A stretch of 63,084 nucleotides of DNA. Origin: Candidatus Omnitrophota bacterium (lineage in GTDB: Bacteria > Hinthialibacterota > Hinthialibacteria > Hinthialibacterales > Hinthialibacteraceae). Below are positions 17,007 to 26,268 of the stretch, piece after piece (the first letter of the stretch is position 1; each line of letters begins with the position of its first letter). The position numbers and the translations under genes are program-made. The notes beneath the pieces were generated by a model that had not been told where the DNA came from, did not search any database, and was given only the letters and a program-made list of their open reading frames with translations. Where the stretch lies: positions 1-63,084 of the forward strand of contig JAFGTC010000244.1 of assembly GCA_016934335.1 (NCBI GenBank). The letters are read 5' to 3'.

Positions 17007-18320
17007 TTAGGCAGATAGAGATTTCAGTTCTCCCAAATGTCGCAAAAGTTCTTCAGCGATCTTTATGCTGTAGTTCATACCGCGATCCTCCGGGTAGATC
17101 TGAACCATGGTGCAAAGAGACAGGCCCTCAATCGGGGTGTCGAACGAAGGTTTATTTTGGGAATAATGCAGGCCGACGAGCGGCTGCGCATAGTCGGCTT
17201 TGGAAAAAGTAAACTGCTTCACCCACTCCCGTTGAAATTTTGGAAACAAGCGCTCCAGGTGCGAGACGAACAGTTCTCGCACCTCGGAGGGGCGCATTTG
17301 ATACAAGGGGTGCTCCGCATTTAAATAACGAGAAAGATAAACAGGAATCAGGTCGCCGTAATCGGGATCCGAAAACAGGTTGGTATGTTCAATCACCGCC
17401 ACAAACGGCGATTGGGGATCGGTTATATTCAACCAATAGTAGGGGGAAAGAGACTTTTCCAAACCGAGCGCAACGGTGATGTTGGCTTGATAGGGAATCT
17501 TGGACGCGGCGGCTTTATAGTCGCCGGGCAGAGACGGCGTCATTTGCAAAAACGTGGGGACGCTGGGAGTGACCAAAACGCGGTCATATTCTTCTTCGAC
17601 GCCCTGGCGGGTTCGAACAAGCAGGCCGGCGCCGGTTTTTCGAATCTCCGTCACGAGTTGGGAGAAGCGGAGAACACCGCCGCGCTCGGCGATTTGACGG
17701 CCCATCCGCCGATATAACTGCCCCCATCCGTCTTTCAGATACCCCAGACATTCGCCCGAGCCGCTCTTCGTGCGAGTGCCGCCGCGCAGTTTCACCTTTC
17801 CCCAAAACCAAACGGCGGAGACTTCGCGATAGCGATCGCCAAACTTGGAGCGCAGCAAAGGCTCCCAGAGAATGCGATAAGCGCTTTCGCCCATCTCGCG
17901 AATGATAAACTCTTCGGCGGTGACGTCTTCGAGATCTTCATACGATTCGCGGCGCTTCATTTTCAAAGCGGATAAGCCCACGCGAAAACGCGACGCAATC
18001 GAAAGGGGAGAAAAGCGCAGCAGATCGAAAGGCGTTGTAAAAGGATGCAGTTTGCCTGCATATTCAAATCCAACGGAAGAATCCAGCCAATGCAGTTTTT
18101 CCGTCAGGCCGACTCGATCCAGGAATGCCTGAACATGGAGGTCGCTGGTAAAAATATGATGGTAGAAGCGATCCAATTTGGTCTGACCAAATGGGATGTC
18201 GGACGCCAGTCCTCCTAATTCCCGCTCCCGCTCATAAAGATGAACTTCGCGGCCGTTGCGCGTCAAATGCCAGGCCAGCGTACAGCCGGCCGCTCCCCCT
18301 CCGATGATGGCGTATCGCAT
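17007..18320 (-). CDS. FAD-dependent oxidoreductase, amine oxidase/protoporphyrinogen oxidase-like
   Basis: Flavoprotein of 437 aa. The N-terminal dinucleotide-binding motif is MRYAIIGGGAAGCTLAWHL, followed by Glu/Arg-rich LYERERELGGLAS, the GG doublet of the amine-oxidase superfamily. The text DRFYHHIFTSDLHVQAFL resembles unnamed FAD oxidoreductases often linked to cell-envelope glycan or lipid genes; the reaction is not established. The start at 18320 is one base after the stop of citramalate synthase; an ATG at 18332 is also possible and would overlap. Cotranscription with cimA is very likely, although no pathway link is obvious. Confidence 0.8.
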   Translation of the reverse strand: MRYAIIGGGAAGCTLAWHLTRNGREVHLYERERELGGLASDIPFGQTKLDRFYHHIFTSDLHVQAFLDRVGLTEKLHWLDSSVGFEYAGKLHPFTTPFDLLRFSPLSIASRFRVGLSALKMKRRESYEDLEDVTAEEFIIREMGESAYRILWEPLLRSKFGDRYREVSAVWFWGKVKLRGGTRTKSGSGECLGYLKDGWGQLYRRMGRQIAERGGVLRFSQLVTEIRKTGAGLLVRTRQGVEEEYDRVLVTPSVPTFLQMTPSLPGDYKAAASKIPYQANITVALGLEKSLSPYYWLNITDPQSPFVAVIEHTNLFSDPDYGDLIPVYLSRYLNAEHPLYQMRPSEVRELFVSHLERLFPKFQREWVKQFTFSKADYAQPLVGLHYSQNKPSFDTPIEGLSLCTMVQIYPEDRGMNYSIKIAEELLRHLGELKSLSA

Positions 18321-18321
18321 A

Positions 18322-19887
18322 TTATTTCTCATCCAGCAGTAATTTGTATTCGATGCTGTCGACCAAAGCGTTCCACGAAGCTTCAATGATATTCTCGGAA
18401 ACGCCCAACGTGATCCATTCGTGTTCGCCGTCGCTGGATTCGATCAGAACGCGGATCATAGCGGCCGTTCCCCGCCCCGAATCGATAATGCGAACTTTGA
18501 AGTCATTCAGGCGAACTTCGCTTAATCGAGGGTAGTGATTTTCCAGAGCCTTTCGCAGCGCCGTATCCAGCGCATTGACCGGCCCGTCGCCGTCTCCCGC
18601 CATGAAAAGAATTTCGTCGCCGACTTTAATGCGAACCGTCGCTTCCGACCACAGCCCGCCTTGATGCCGATCGATCAGCACGCGATAAGCGACTCGTTCA
18701 AAAAACGGCTTGTATTGGCCTAATTCTTTGCGAATTAAAAGTTCCAGCGACGCATCGGCCGCTTCGAAAAAGTATCCCACATTTTCCAACTGCTTGACTT
18801 TATCCAGAATCGCGCGAGCGACGGGCGTGGATTTATCCAGATGAATGCCCATGGCTTCGGCGCGATAGAAGATGTTGGATTGTCCGGAAAGTTCCGAGAC
18901 CAGGACGCGCTGCTGATTGCCGACTTTGCGCGGATCGATGTGTTCATAGGTTCGAGCGTCGCGTTGAATGGCGCTCACATGAATGCCGCCTTTGTGCGCA
19001 AACGCGCTCGTTCCCACATAGGGCTGATTGCGTCGCAGAGGCACGTTGGCCAGTTCGCTGATATAGAAAGAAAGATTGTGCAAATCGCGGAGTTGCTCTT
19101 CCGAAACCACCTCGCATCCCATTTTGAGCATCAGATTCGGAATCACGATGGAAAGATCCGAATTCCCGCACCGCTCGCCAAATCCATTGAACGTGCCTTG
19201 GACGTGCGTCGCGCCGGCCCGAACCGCCGCCAGCGCATTGGCTTCGGCGCAGCCGGAATCATTGTGCGTGTGGATGCCAATAGCGCAGGAGGCCTTCGCT
19301 TTGGCGGCCTGCGTGATTTCGGAGATTTCATGAGGGAGACATCCGCCGTTGGTGTCGCAGAGAACGATCCGATCCGCCCCCGCGATCGAAGCGGCCTCCA
19401 GGGTTTGCAATGCGTAGTCTCGATTATTCTTAAACCCATCGAAGAAATGCTCGGCGTCGTAAATCACGAATCGGCCGTTCTCCTTCAAAAATCGAATCGA
19501 ATCTTGAATCATGGCCAGATTTTCCGGCAGTTCAACGCGCAGCGCATTGATGACATGCATATCCCACGATTTTCCGAAAATCGTGACTACTTCAGTCTCC
19601 GAATCGAGCATGGCGCGCAGATTCGGATCGCTCTCCACGGGATTTTTGGCGTGACGAGTGCTTCCGAAAGCTGTGATCCGAGCATGTTTGAAGGGAATCT
19701 GCTTGGCGCGCTGGAAGAAGGCGATGTCTTTGGGATTGGAGCCGGGCCATCCCCCCTCGATAAAATCGACGCCAAAGTCGTCCAAACGCTGGGCGATGCG
19801 AATTTTATCTTCCACCGAAAGGTTCATGCCTTCACCCTGGGTGCCGTCACGCAACGTAGTATCGAAGATTTCTATTTTGACGCTCAC
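18322..19887 (-). CDS. cimA: (R)-citramalate synthase
   Basis: Condenses pyruvate and acetyl-CoA to citramalate, the threonine-independent entry to isoleucine. The HMGL-like TIM barrel begins VKIEIFDTTLRDGTQGEGMNLS, includes FIEGGWPGSNPKD and the metal-binding IGIHTHNDSG, and is followed by GTFNGFGERCGN. The C-terminal LeuA-type regulatory domain contains LNDFKVRIIDSGRGTAAMIRV. The first-domain wording (GWPGSNPKD) is of the CimA rather than the LeuA type. GTG at 19887 is preferred: AAAGG lies ten bases upstream and the conserved region starts at once. The frame is open to 19938, which would add 17 residues. Length is 521 aa. The subtilase lies upstream on the same strand. Confidence 0.9.
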   Translation of the reverse strand: MSVKIEIFDTTLRDGTQGEGMNLSVEDKIRIAQRLDDFGVDFIEGGWPGSNPKDIAFFQRAKQIPFKHARITAFGSTRHAKNPVESDPNLRAMLDSETEVVTIFGKSWDMHVINALRVELPENLAMIQDSIRFLKENGRFVIYDAEHFFDGFKNNRDYALQTLEAASIAGADRIVLCDTNGGCLPHEISEITQAAKAKASCAIGIHTHNDSGCAEANALAAVRAGATHVQGTFNGFGERCGNSDLSIVIPNLMLKMGCEVVSEEQLRDLHNLSFYISELANVPLRRNQPYVGTSAFAHKGGIHVSAIQRDARTYEHIDPRKVGNQQRVLVSELSGQSNIFYRAEAMGIHLDKSTPVARAILDKVKQLENVGYFFEAADASLELLIRKELGQYKPFFERVAYRVLIDRHQGGLWSEATVRIKVGDEILFMAGDGDGPVNALDTALRKALENHYPRLSEVRLNDFKVRIIDSGRGTAAMIRVLIESSDGEHEWITLGVSENIIEASWNALVDSIEYKLLLDEK

Positions 19888-20025
19888 GAAATTACAGCCT
19901 TTCTTTCCAATGTTATGGGAGTGAAATCTATCATTCAATGATCTGCGGCGGAAAAACAGAACGTAAATCCGGAATCGGTAGAAAACGAGGGTTCAGAATT
20001 GCAAAACGCCCGTCCGGTGTAAGGA

Positions 20026-23000
20026 TCAAAAGAGAGCCCAATCCAGCACGTTCGCGTTTGCGTCTCGATAGACGGTTAATGCATTCGCGAGCCGCAAATC
20101 ATGTCCATCCCCGCTGACAAGACGTAGAGAGTATGTACCGGGTTTAATACCAGCGGGCGCACTTCCCGTCAAGGTGAAGCAGTCTTCGCGCTGCAAATCG
20201 GAAATAGGTTCAAAATCCAAAAAGGCCCGATATCCGCTGGCGAATTCGAAGCCGCTTCCTTGGATGACGAGAGAAAAGGGGCCGGATTCCTCCGTCAAAG
20301 TGATCGTGTTCGGCGTCACCGAGACAAGTTCGGGAGGGGAGGCGGCTTCGCGCTCGCCCAGCCATTGAAGCGACCTTTGCAAAATTAGATTCCCCGCATT
20401 GGCGTCCAGCGTCTCCAGAGGGAAAGCCAGAAATACCGCCCGATACGTACAAGCGTCGATGGTGACGCCGACGTTCCGCGACCGGCTTCCATCCGCGATA
20501 AAGGCTCTTTCGGTTCGCGAGAAATCGATCGGCGACAAATAATCCGGCCAATTTTCAAATCCGTCCGGAAACGTCATCACAAATGGGCCCAGCCCATCCG
20601 AGACGGGATGATTCGACAATCCCTGGATCGTTCTCGCCCCGTTCTCCCGGTCGCGAGTCGATACAGACAAAACTTCACGCGTAAAAACGGATGTCTCTTT
20701 GTCATCCGAATAATCCTGGGCGGATAAAAACAGCGATCCCCCTTCCGTCAGATATTTCATGAGATCCGATTCAAACAAATGCCTTGGGTTATACATCCGC
20801 CTATACGCCGGGGAGTTGGGATCTTCAACGGAATTCAACGTGTGATCCGACATGAACCACAGCACGGTATTAAATTCCGACAAATAATCCAAAGTGGGAT
20901 ATCCGGCGCTGTTTACATCCCACCAGGAATACGAAGCGCTGATTTCTTCCAAACGATCCATGTAGTAATCTTCGTAAAACTGGCCGTTGTCATCATCCAC
21001 CAGGAGAACCTCACCAAAAGCGCCTTGCACAAAGTGAATTCGAAGCCAGTAGGGAATGCGATGGGATTGATTCTCCGAAGAATTCGTCAATACGAGATCC
21101 CCCTCGTAATCGCCGTTGGAGAGATCGGAGATCGAAGGAAAAATAACCTCGATTTCCTTCTTCTCCCCCGACGCTAAATCGAACTGACCTTCGGATATCA
21201 GAATGCCGTGAGAATTTTCCGCATCCGCTGGCTGCAGCGTATACGAGTCGATGTGATCGGAAGCGTTGACCACCGTGATCCAGCGCGGCGCCGGCGGCTT
21301 CCCGACAACCATGTGAACGCCGAAATTGATCATGGCGGGAACGGCAATAACATCCACCCGCGCCGCCTCTCCCCCATCGACTGCGCCCGCCCCCCGTTCG
21401 AGCACTGCAGCCGTTAATCCGTTTTTCTTCTGGACCTCTTTTCGGGCGGAAAGCATGATCGCCGATTTGATCCAGGCCGGAGGCCAATCGGGATGCAACT
21501 GGCGTAAAATCGCCGCCAATCCTGAAACGCGAGGCGCCGACATGCTCGTCCCCGACAACCATTGGAAGCCGGAGGCGTTAAATCCGAGACGATTTGTATC
21601 ATCATTTTGCGCTCCTGCAAAACTCCCTTCTCCAATCGTCACGACATCCGGCTTGAGAGAATAATTGACGCTGGGGCCTTTTGCGCTGAAGGACGACAAT
21701 TGATTCGGCTTCATAAACCGCGCCGAAATGGGAACGCCTTGAATCTCCACAACCACTTCCGAACCGTTCGCCAGCGATTCTTTGATCAAAAGCCCCGATT
21801 CGTGATCGATCAATAAACCGGGAATCGCCGTTCCTTCCACATTCTCAAGACTCAACGTGTTTTGGGAGGCTTCATTGATAAAAATGACGCCGTCCGCACC
21901 AGCGAGCGCGGCGTGCTCGACCTTCAATTTGGATTCGCATCCCCCCGCAGAAATCAGAGCCCAACCGTCGATGCGCACATCGGAATCCAACGGATCGCAG
22001 GCGAGCCCATCGTTCTCGCCGCCATACTCTCTACCGTCAATAAGATCAACGTCCTGCAGAGGGAAAACGCCGATGATCGGCTCCATGAAGGGCCCGCTGC
22101 CCTCCCCCATAACAGCCAGAATCTTATCGACGAGGAGCGCCCCGTCGCTGTAAGCCGTCAGATAGACGTCATACGCCGGTGGATTGCCGTTGGAAACATG
22201 AGAATTCGTAATCGAACCGACTGTTATCGCATCTTCCGCCTGCGCCGGGCTGCCGATGGCGTACTCTTCGCCTCCATCGTTTCCCGAAGCGATAACAACC
22301 ACCACGCCCAGATCAATGGCGTTGTTGACGGCGCGCACCTGCAGATCATGCTGCGCATCGCCGAAAATCCCGGCGCCTAAACTCATATTAATGACGTCCG
22401 CTCCGTCTTCGACAGCGCTTTCAATCGCTTCCACGACCTGACTGTCATAACTTTCGTCGGTCGTGAAGACTTTGTAATTTCCCAGCTGCGCTTTGGGCGC
22501 CGCTCCCGATAAAATCCCTAAGGGCGACGAAACTTCCCAATTCCCCGCGGCGATGGTAGCGACATTGGTTCCGTGTCCCGTCCGGTCAAACAGTGCGGCG
22601 TCGCCTGGATCGCCGATCGGGGGAGGAAACACTCTGGCGGCAATCACCTTTTCCGTCGTAAAATCGGCGTCGCCTTTGGGGAATCCTTCGGGATATGAAT
22701 ACCCAGCCGGACTCAAGGCCGGATGGGTGACATCGACGCCCGTATCGATGACGGCGATGAAGATTCCTTCGCCGGCGTTCTCGCCTTCCTCGAAAGGCGC
22801 CCACGCTTGAGGCAGGTTCATCAATTCCGCACTGTTGGTCAACATCGGCTTGACGCGGCGGAGAGGCGTCACATAAGCCACGCCGGGAATTTCTTGAATT
22901 GAGCCGATTTGCGAAGCATCGAGTTCGACGGCCAGCGCATTTACCAGCCGATGAAATCGATGGAAAACGCGAGCGGTTGGATCTTTCGCATAAATCTGCC

Positions 23001-23250
23001 GGGCGATTTCGGTTTGTTCTGCGGCCAGGTTCTGTTCATATCTCTGCGCAGCGGTTCGCTTGGCCTTGAAGCGCGGCGACTTCAGAGAAGCGCCTCCGCT
23101 CAATCGACGCTGCTCCATGAAGACACCGGGGGAATCCAGTACAACATGATAGGCTTTCGTGCGGATATCTCTTCGACTTGCATGAACTAAGGAAATCGAT
23201 GCGAAGAAAAGAAAAAAAAGAATTCCAAACGACAAATTCCTTCGAGACAT
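20026..23250 (-). CDS. Secreted subtilisin-like serine protease (S8) with PA insert and C-terminal modules
   Basis: Large exported protease of 1074 aa. Signal peptide at residues 1-25 (ends VHAS). An I9-type propeptide lies at about 30-135. The S8 catalytic domain has Asp169 (VIDTGVD), His226 (GHGTNVA), oxyanion Asn324 (ASGNDGG) and Ser569 (GTSMSAP). A protease-associated (PA) domain is inserted at about 395-505 (CESKLKVEHAALAGADGVIF). Residues about 755-1000 resemble a GATase/ThuA-like alpha/beta module (EVLLVDDDNG... then GGSLFLSAQDY). Residues about 1003-1060 match an IPT/TIG-type beta domain (PELVSVTPNTITL). AGGAA sits six bases before the ATG. No membrane anchor or sorting signal is seen at the C-terminus, so it is probably released or surface-bound. 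Confidence 0.92.
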   Translation of the reverse strand: MSRRNLSFGILFFLFFASISLVHASRRDIRTKAYHVVLDSPGVFMEQRRLSGGASLKSPRFKAKRTAAQRYEQNLAAEQTEIARQIYAKDPTARVFHRFHRLVNALAVELDASQIGSIQEIPGVAYVTPLRRVKPMLTNSAELMNLPQAWAPFEEGENAGEGIFIAVIDTGVDVTHPALSPAGYSYPEGFPKGDADFTTEKVIAARVFPPPIGDPGDAALFDRTGHGTNVATIAAGNWEVSSPLGILSGAAPKAQLGNYKVFTTDESYDSQVVEAIESAVEDGADVINMSLGAGIFGDAQHDLQVRAVNNAIDLGVVVVIASGNDGGEEYAIGSPAQAEDAITVGSITNSHVSNGNPPAYDVYLTAYSDGALLVDKILAVMGEGSGPFMEPIIGVFPLQDVDLIDGREYGGENDGLACDPLDSDVRIDGWALISAGGCESKLKVEHAALAGADGVIFINEASQNTLSLENVEGTAIPGLLIDHESGLLIKESLANGSEVVVEIQGVPISARFMKPNQLSSFSAKGPSVNYSLKPDVVTIGEGSFAGAQNDDTNRLGFNASGFQWLSGTSMSAPRVSGLAAILRQLHPDWPPAWIKSAIMLSARKEVQKKNGLTAAVLERGAGAVDGGEAARVDVIAVPAMINFGVHMVVGKPPAPRWITVVNASDHIDSYTLQPADAENSHGILISEGQFDLASGEKKEIEVIFPSISDLSNGDYEGDLVLTNSSENQSHRIPYWLRIHFVQGAFGEVLLVDDDNGQFYEDYYMDRLEEISASYSWWDVNSAGYPTLDYLSEFNTVLWFMSDHTLNSVEDPNSPAYRRMYNPRHLFESDLMKYLTEGGSLFLSAQDYSDDKETSVFTREVLSVSTRDRENGARTIQGLSNHPVSDGLGPFVMTFPDGFENWPDYLSPIDFSRTERAFIADGSRSRNVGVTIDACTYRAVFLAFPLETLDANAGNLILQRSLQWLGEREAASPPELVSVTPNTITLTEESGPFSLVIQGSGFEFASGYRAFLDFEPISDLQREDCFTLTGSAPAGIKPGTYSLRLVSGDGHDLRLANALTVYRDANANVLDWALF

Positions 23251-23759
23251 ATCAATTCCTGAATTTTGAGCAACTAATCATACGGCAAAAACAGCGCCGC
23301 CGCCTCTTCCAACAACGCCGCTATATGGTCGTCTTGAATCACTTCGAACAAAATCAGAAGCGCGATGAGACAGGAACCTATAAAAAAACAAGAGGGATTC
23401 CTGTTATAGATGAACGGAATTCACTAAATTCCGGCCCTAAGGATTGTACTTACTCGTCCGCCAGAATCAACGATGCCGCAAATTTTTCGATTCCGGCGCC
23501 TGCATCAGCAATTGCCGAAACAGACGAGCCTCATAAAGTCCAAAAAATTCTCCGGCAAACATTTGTTATTTTAATGATAACTTGCATTTTTTGAATTGTC
23601 ATTTCTTTTTACGGGTCGGTCAAACAAAAGGCGCATGCACTCCACGCCGGTTTTCGTTCACTTATGAAATATATATTTATCAAATGCAAAGCCGCGCATC
23701 GCTGAATTTTTCGTCCAACGATGCACGGCTCGACCGATTAAATTCATACTCGAAGTCGA
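23251..23759. other. Intergenic region, about 510 bases
   Basis: Apart from the lysC terminator (23690-23730) nothing firm is seen. The part next to the subtilase must hold its promoter, but no convincing -35/-10 pair was found. A plus-strand open frame at 23178-23594 overlaps the subtilase start, has poor text and is not called. Confidence 0.4.
23690..23730 (-). terminator. Terminator of the hom-hsk-lysC operon
   Basis: A 12-base-pair stem (23690-23701 with 23719-23730) has a 17-base loop. The single non-Watson-Crick position is a G-U pair only in the minus-strand RNA, pointing to lysC, whose stop lies 30 bases before. The following T-tract is weak. Confidence 0.6.
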
Positions 23760-24989
23760 TTAGGCGGAAACTTGTTCGTCAACCAGCCCAAACTCTTCGC
23801 ACAGGGCGCGCACAGCTAATTCGGTGTAATCCTGATCGATGACGCAGGACACCTTAATTTCGGATGTGCTGATCATCAGAATATTGATGTCTTTGGCGGC
23901 CAGAGTGCTGAACATGCGCGCGGCGATGCCGGCATGCGTCTTCATCCCCACGCCGATTGCCGAAATTTTGGCGATTTTTGGATCGTAAAGAATTTCCTGC
24001 GCCGCGACAAGTTGGAGTAACTCTTTTTCCAATTTTTGAATATAGGGTAGATCGGCGCGCTCGACCGTAAAGGAAATATCCGCCAATCCTTCTTTTCCGA
24101 CGTTCTGAACGATCAAATCCACATTGATGTTGCGATCCGCCAATAATTGGAAAGCCGCCGCCGCCATACCGGGCTTATCCGCAATTTTGCTGAGCGTTAC
24201 TTTCGCATCTTTCATGCTATGGGTTATTGCGCTGACAACCACATCTTCCATTTCCTGAACCTCCTGCATAATCATCGTGCCCGGTTTGTCTTCAAAACTA
24301 GAAAGAACCTGGATGGGAACCTGGTATTTCGCCGCAAATTGGACGGCGCGCGTATGCAAAACTTTGGCGCCGGACGAAGCCATTTCCAGCATTTCTTCAT
24401 AGGCTAACGCTGGAATTTTTTTGACGTTGGGAACAATGCGGGGATCGGCGGAGTAGACGCCGTCCACATCCGTGTAAATATCGCAGCGCTCGGCGCCGAG
24501 AACCGCCGCCAGCGCCACCGCCGTCGTATCCGATCCGCCGCGGCCCAGCGTTGTTATTTCCTGCTCATCGGTCTGCCCCTGAAATCCGGCGATCACGACG
24601 ATTTTCCCCTCGTCGAGTTCCTTGCGTATGACGGCGTCGTTGATGCTTCGAATTTTCGCTTTGGTGAATCCATCATCGGTTCGCATATCAATTTGGGGCC
24701 CGGTAAACGAAATGGCGGACGCGCCTAATTTTTCGATCGCCATCGCCGTCAATGCGATGGAAACCTGCTCGCCCGTCGAGGCCAACATATCCCGCTCGCG
24801 CGGAGCGCCGGCCGGATCGATTTCATTGGCTAGATTCAGCAGCCGATCCGTCTCGCCCGCCATGGCGGAAACCGTCACGACGACTTGATGACCGGCCTTG
24901 TATTCGCGAATCGCCTTCTTCGCCACGGCCATAATCCTCTTCGTGTCGGCGACGGAAGTACCGCCGAATTTCTGGACTATTATTGACAT
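23760..24989 (-). CDS. lysC: Aspartate kinase
   Basis: Phosphorylates aspartate, the first step to lysine, methionine and threonine. The kinase domain (about 1-240) starts IVQKFGGTSVADTKRI and includes TLGRGGSDTTAVALAA and YTDVDGVYSADPRIV. Two ACT domains follow (about 265-405; KVTLSKIADKPGMAAAAF, and ISAIGVGMKTHAGIAARMF), as expected for feedback control by lysine and/or threonine. Length 409 aa fits the monofunctional class. GGGAG lies six bases before the ATG. It is the last gene of the hom operon, 29 bases behind the putative homoserine kinase. Confidence 0.96.
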   Translation of the reverse strand: MSIIVQKFGGTSVADTKRIMAVAKKAIREYKAGHQVVVTVSAMAGETDRLLNLANEIDPAGAPRERDMLASTGEQVSIALTAMAIEKLGASAISFTGPQIDMRTDDGFTKAKIRSINDAVIRKELDEGKIVVIAGFQGQTDEQEITTLGRGGSDTTAVALAAVLGAERCDIYTDVDGVYSADPRIVPNVKKIPALAYEEMLEMASSGAKVLHTRAVQFAAKYQVPIQVLSSFEDKPGTMIMQEVQEMEDVVVSAITHSMKDAKVTLSKIADKPGMAAAAFQLLADRNINVDLIVQNVGKEGLADISFTVERADLPYIQKLEKELLQLVAAQEILYDPKIAKISAIGVGMKTHAGIAARMFSTLAAKDINILMISTSEIKVSCVIDQDYTELAVRALCEEFGLVDEQVSA

Positions 24990-25018
24990 AATATCTCCCT
25001 CGATTGCGTTTCACCTTC

Positions 25019-26233
25019 TTACATAGCGAGTAGATCGGCGAAAACGGCTTTCTCAAGCAAAAGTTCGATTAATCGATGCCCAACCACGGTTTGCTGCGTC
25101 CGGCTCCGAACGCCCCACTCCGAATATCCCTCGCCGCTCCGCTTTTCGGCGCTCCGACTGTCATACAAAAGAAAGGGAACCGGCTCGTTCACATGCGTGC
25201 GCAGAGCGATCGGCGTCGGGTGATCCGGCAGCAGCAGGAGTCGAAATTCCTCGCCCCGCCCGCGCAGACCATCCACGAGAATCTTTAACAAGCGCTGATC
25301 GAAATCGCGAATCGCCTGCGTTTTTCTCTCTGCATCCCCGGCGTGGCCCATTTCATCCGTGCTTTCGACATGCACCAATACCAACGGGTGATTTTCCAGA
25401 ACACGCAGGGCGGCTTCGGCCTTGCCCTCGTAATTCGTATCCATCAAACCGGTCGCGCCGGGAACTTGAATCACTTCCAAACCGGCCAGTCGTCCGATGC
25501 CCTGGATCAAATCGACGGCGGATATGACTCCGCCGGACAACCCGAAGCGTTGTTGATACGTCGTCAATTGGGGTTTGGTTCCCTGCCCCCACAGCCAAAT
25601 CTGCGTCGCGGGCGGCTTCCCGGCGGCGAGACGCCTCCGATTGATCGGATGATCGGCGAATACAGCCCGGGAGCGCTTCATCAAATTGTTGACGCGCAAA
25701 GCGGCAAGGCCTTGGGGAAGATGCTTATCCGCTTCTTGATCGAGAATATCATGCGGCGGCGTACATTCTACATCATTCCAATCGGGTGGCGCCGTCAAAA
25801 TATGGCGGTATTGCACGCCGGTATGGAAGCGAATCGAGTCTTCCCCTAACTGCTCATTGAGCGAAACAATCAAGTCGGCGGCTTCTTCGGTCGTGATATG
25901 CCCGGCGGTGAATTCCTTCATCACCCCGTCTTCAATCGTCACCAAGTTGCAGCGAAACGCCGTCCGATCGCCCAAATCGATTCCCATATTGGCGGCTTCC
26001 AGAGGAGCGCGCCCGGTATAGATCCGGGTTGTATCGTAACCGAAGATCGACAGACAAGCGACATCGCTGCCGGGCGGAAGAGAATCGGGAACGGTTTGGG
26101 CCCATCCCGCCTCGCCGTGATCGGCCAGCGCATCCATGGTCGGCGAATCCGCGCAGCGCAACGGAGTGTCTCCCTGCGGATAGGCGCTCAACTGATCGGT
26201 TGCGCCGTCGGGAATCGCAATGATATATTTCAT
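25019..26233 (-). CDS. ApgM-family phosphotransferase, proposed homoserine kinase
   Basis: Alkaline-phosphatase-fold protein of 404 aa related to archaeal cofactor-independent phosphoglycerate mutase. Metal and active-site text: KYIIAIPDGATDQ at the start, PGSDVACLSIFGYD (Ser nucleophile region), then HVESTDEMGHAGDAERK and LLLPDHPTP carrying further metal ligands. A subgroup of this family found beside threonine genes is annotated as a proposed homoserine kinase. Here the gene sits between hom (36 bases upstream) and lysC (29 bases downstream), which supports that role, and no GHMP-type thrB is seen in the window. The alternative is a glycolytic 2,3-bisphosphoglycerate-independent phosphoglycerate mutase. 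Sequence alone does not settle it. Confidence 0.8.
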   Translation of the reverse strand: MKYIIAIPDGATDQLSAYPQGDTPLRCADSPTMDALADHGEAGWAQTVPDSLPPGSDVACLSIFGYDTTRIYTGRAPLEAANMGIDLGDRTAFRCNLVTIEDGVMKEFTAGHITTEEAADLIVSLNEQLGEDSIRFHTGVQYRHILTAPPDWNDVECTPPHDILDQEADKHLPQGLAALRVNNLMKRSRAVFADHPINRRRLAAGKPPATQIWLWGQGTKPQLTTYQQRFGLSGGVISAVDLIQGIGRLAGLEVIQVPGATGLMDTNYEGKAEAALRVLENHPLVLVHVESTDEMGHAGDAERKTQAIRDFDQRLLKILVDGLRGRGEEFRLLLLPDHPTPIALRTHVNEPVPFLLYDSRSAEKRSGEGYSEWGVRSRTQQTVVGHRLIELLLEKAVFADLLAM

Positions 26234-26268
26234 GTTTTTCTTTCGGGACGCTCGAGCGTCAATTCGAA

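Noticed and set aside
18841-19941. 366-codon plus-strand frame opposite cimA
   Set aside because: Antisense to citramalate synthase, whose motifs are complete; no independent support.
24147-24407. 86-codon plus frame opposite lysC
   Set aside because: Antisense to aspartate kinase ACT region; no ribosome site or recognisable text.
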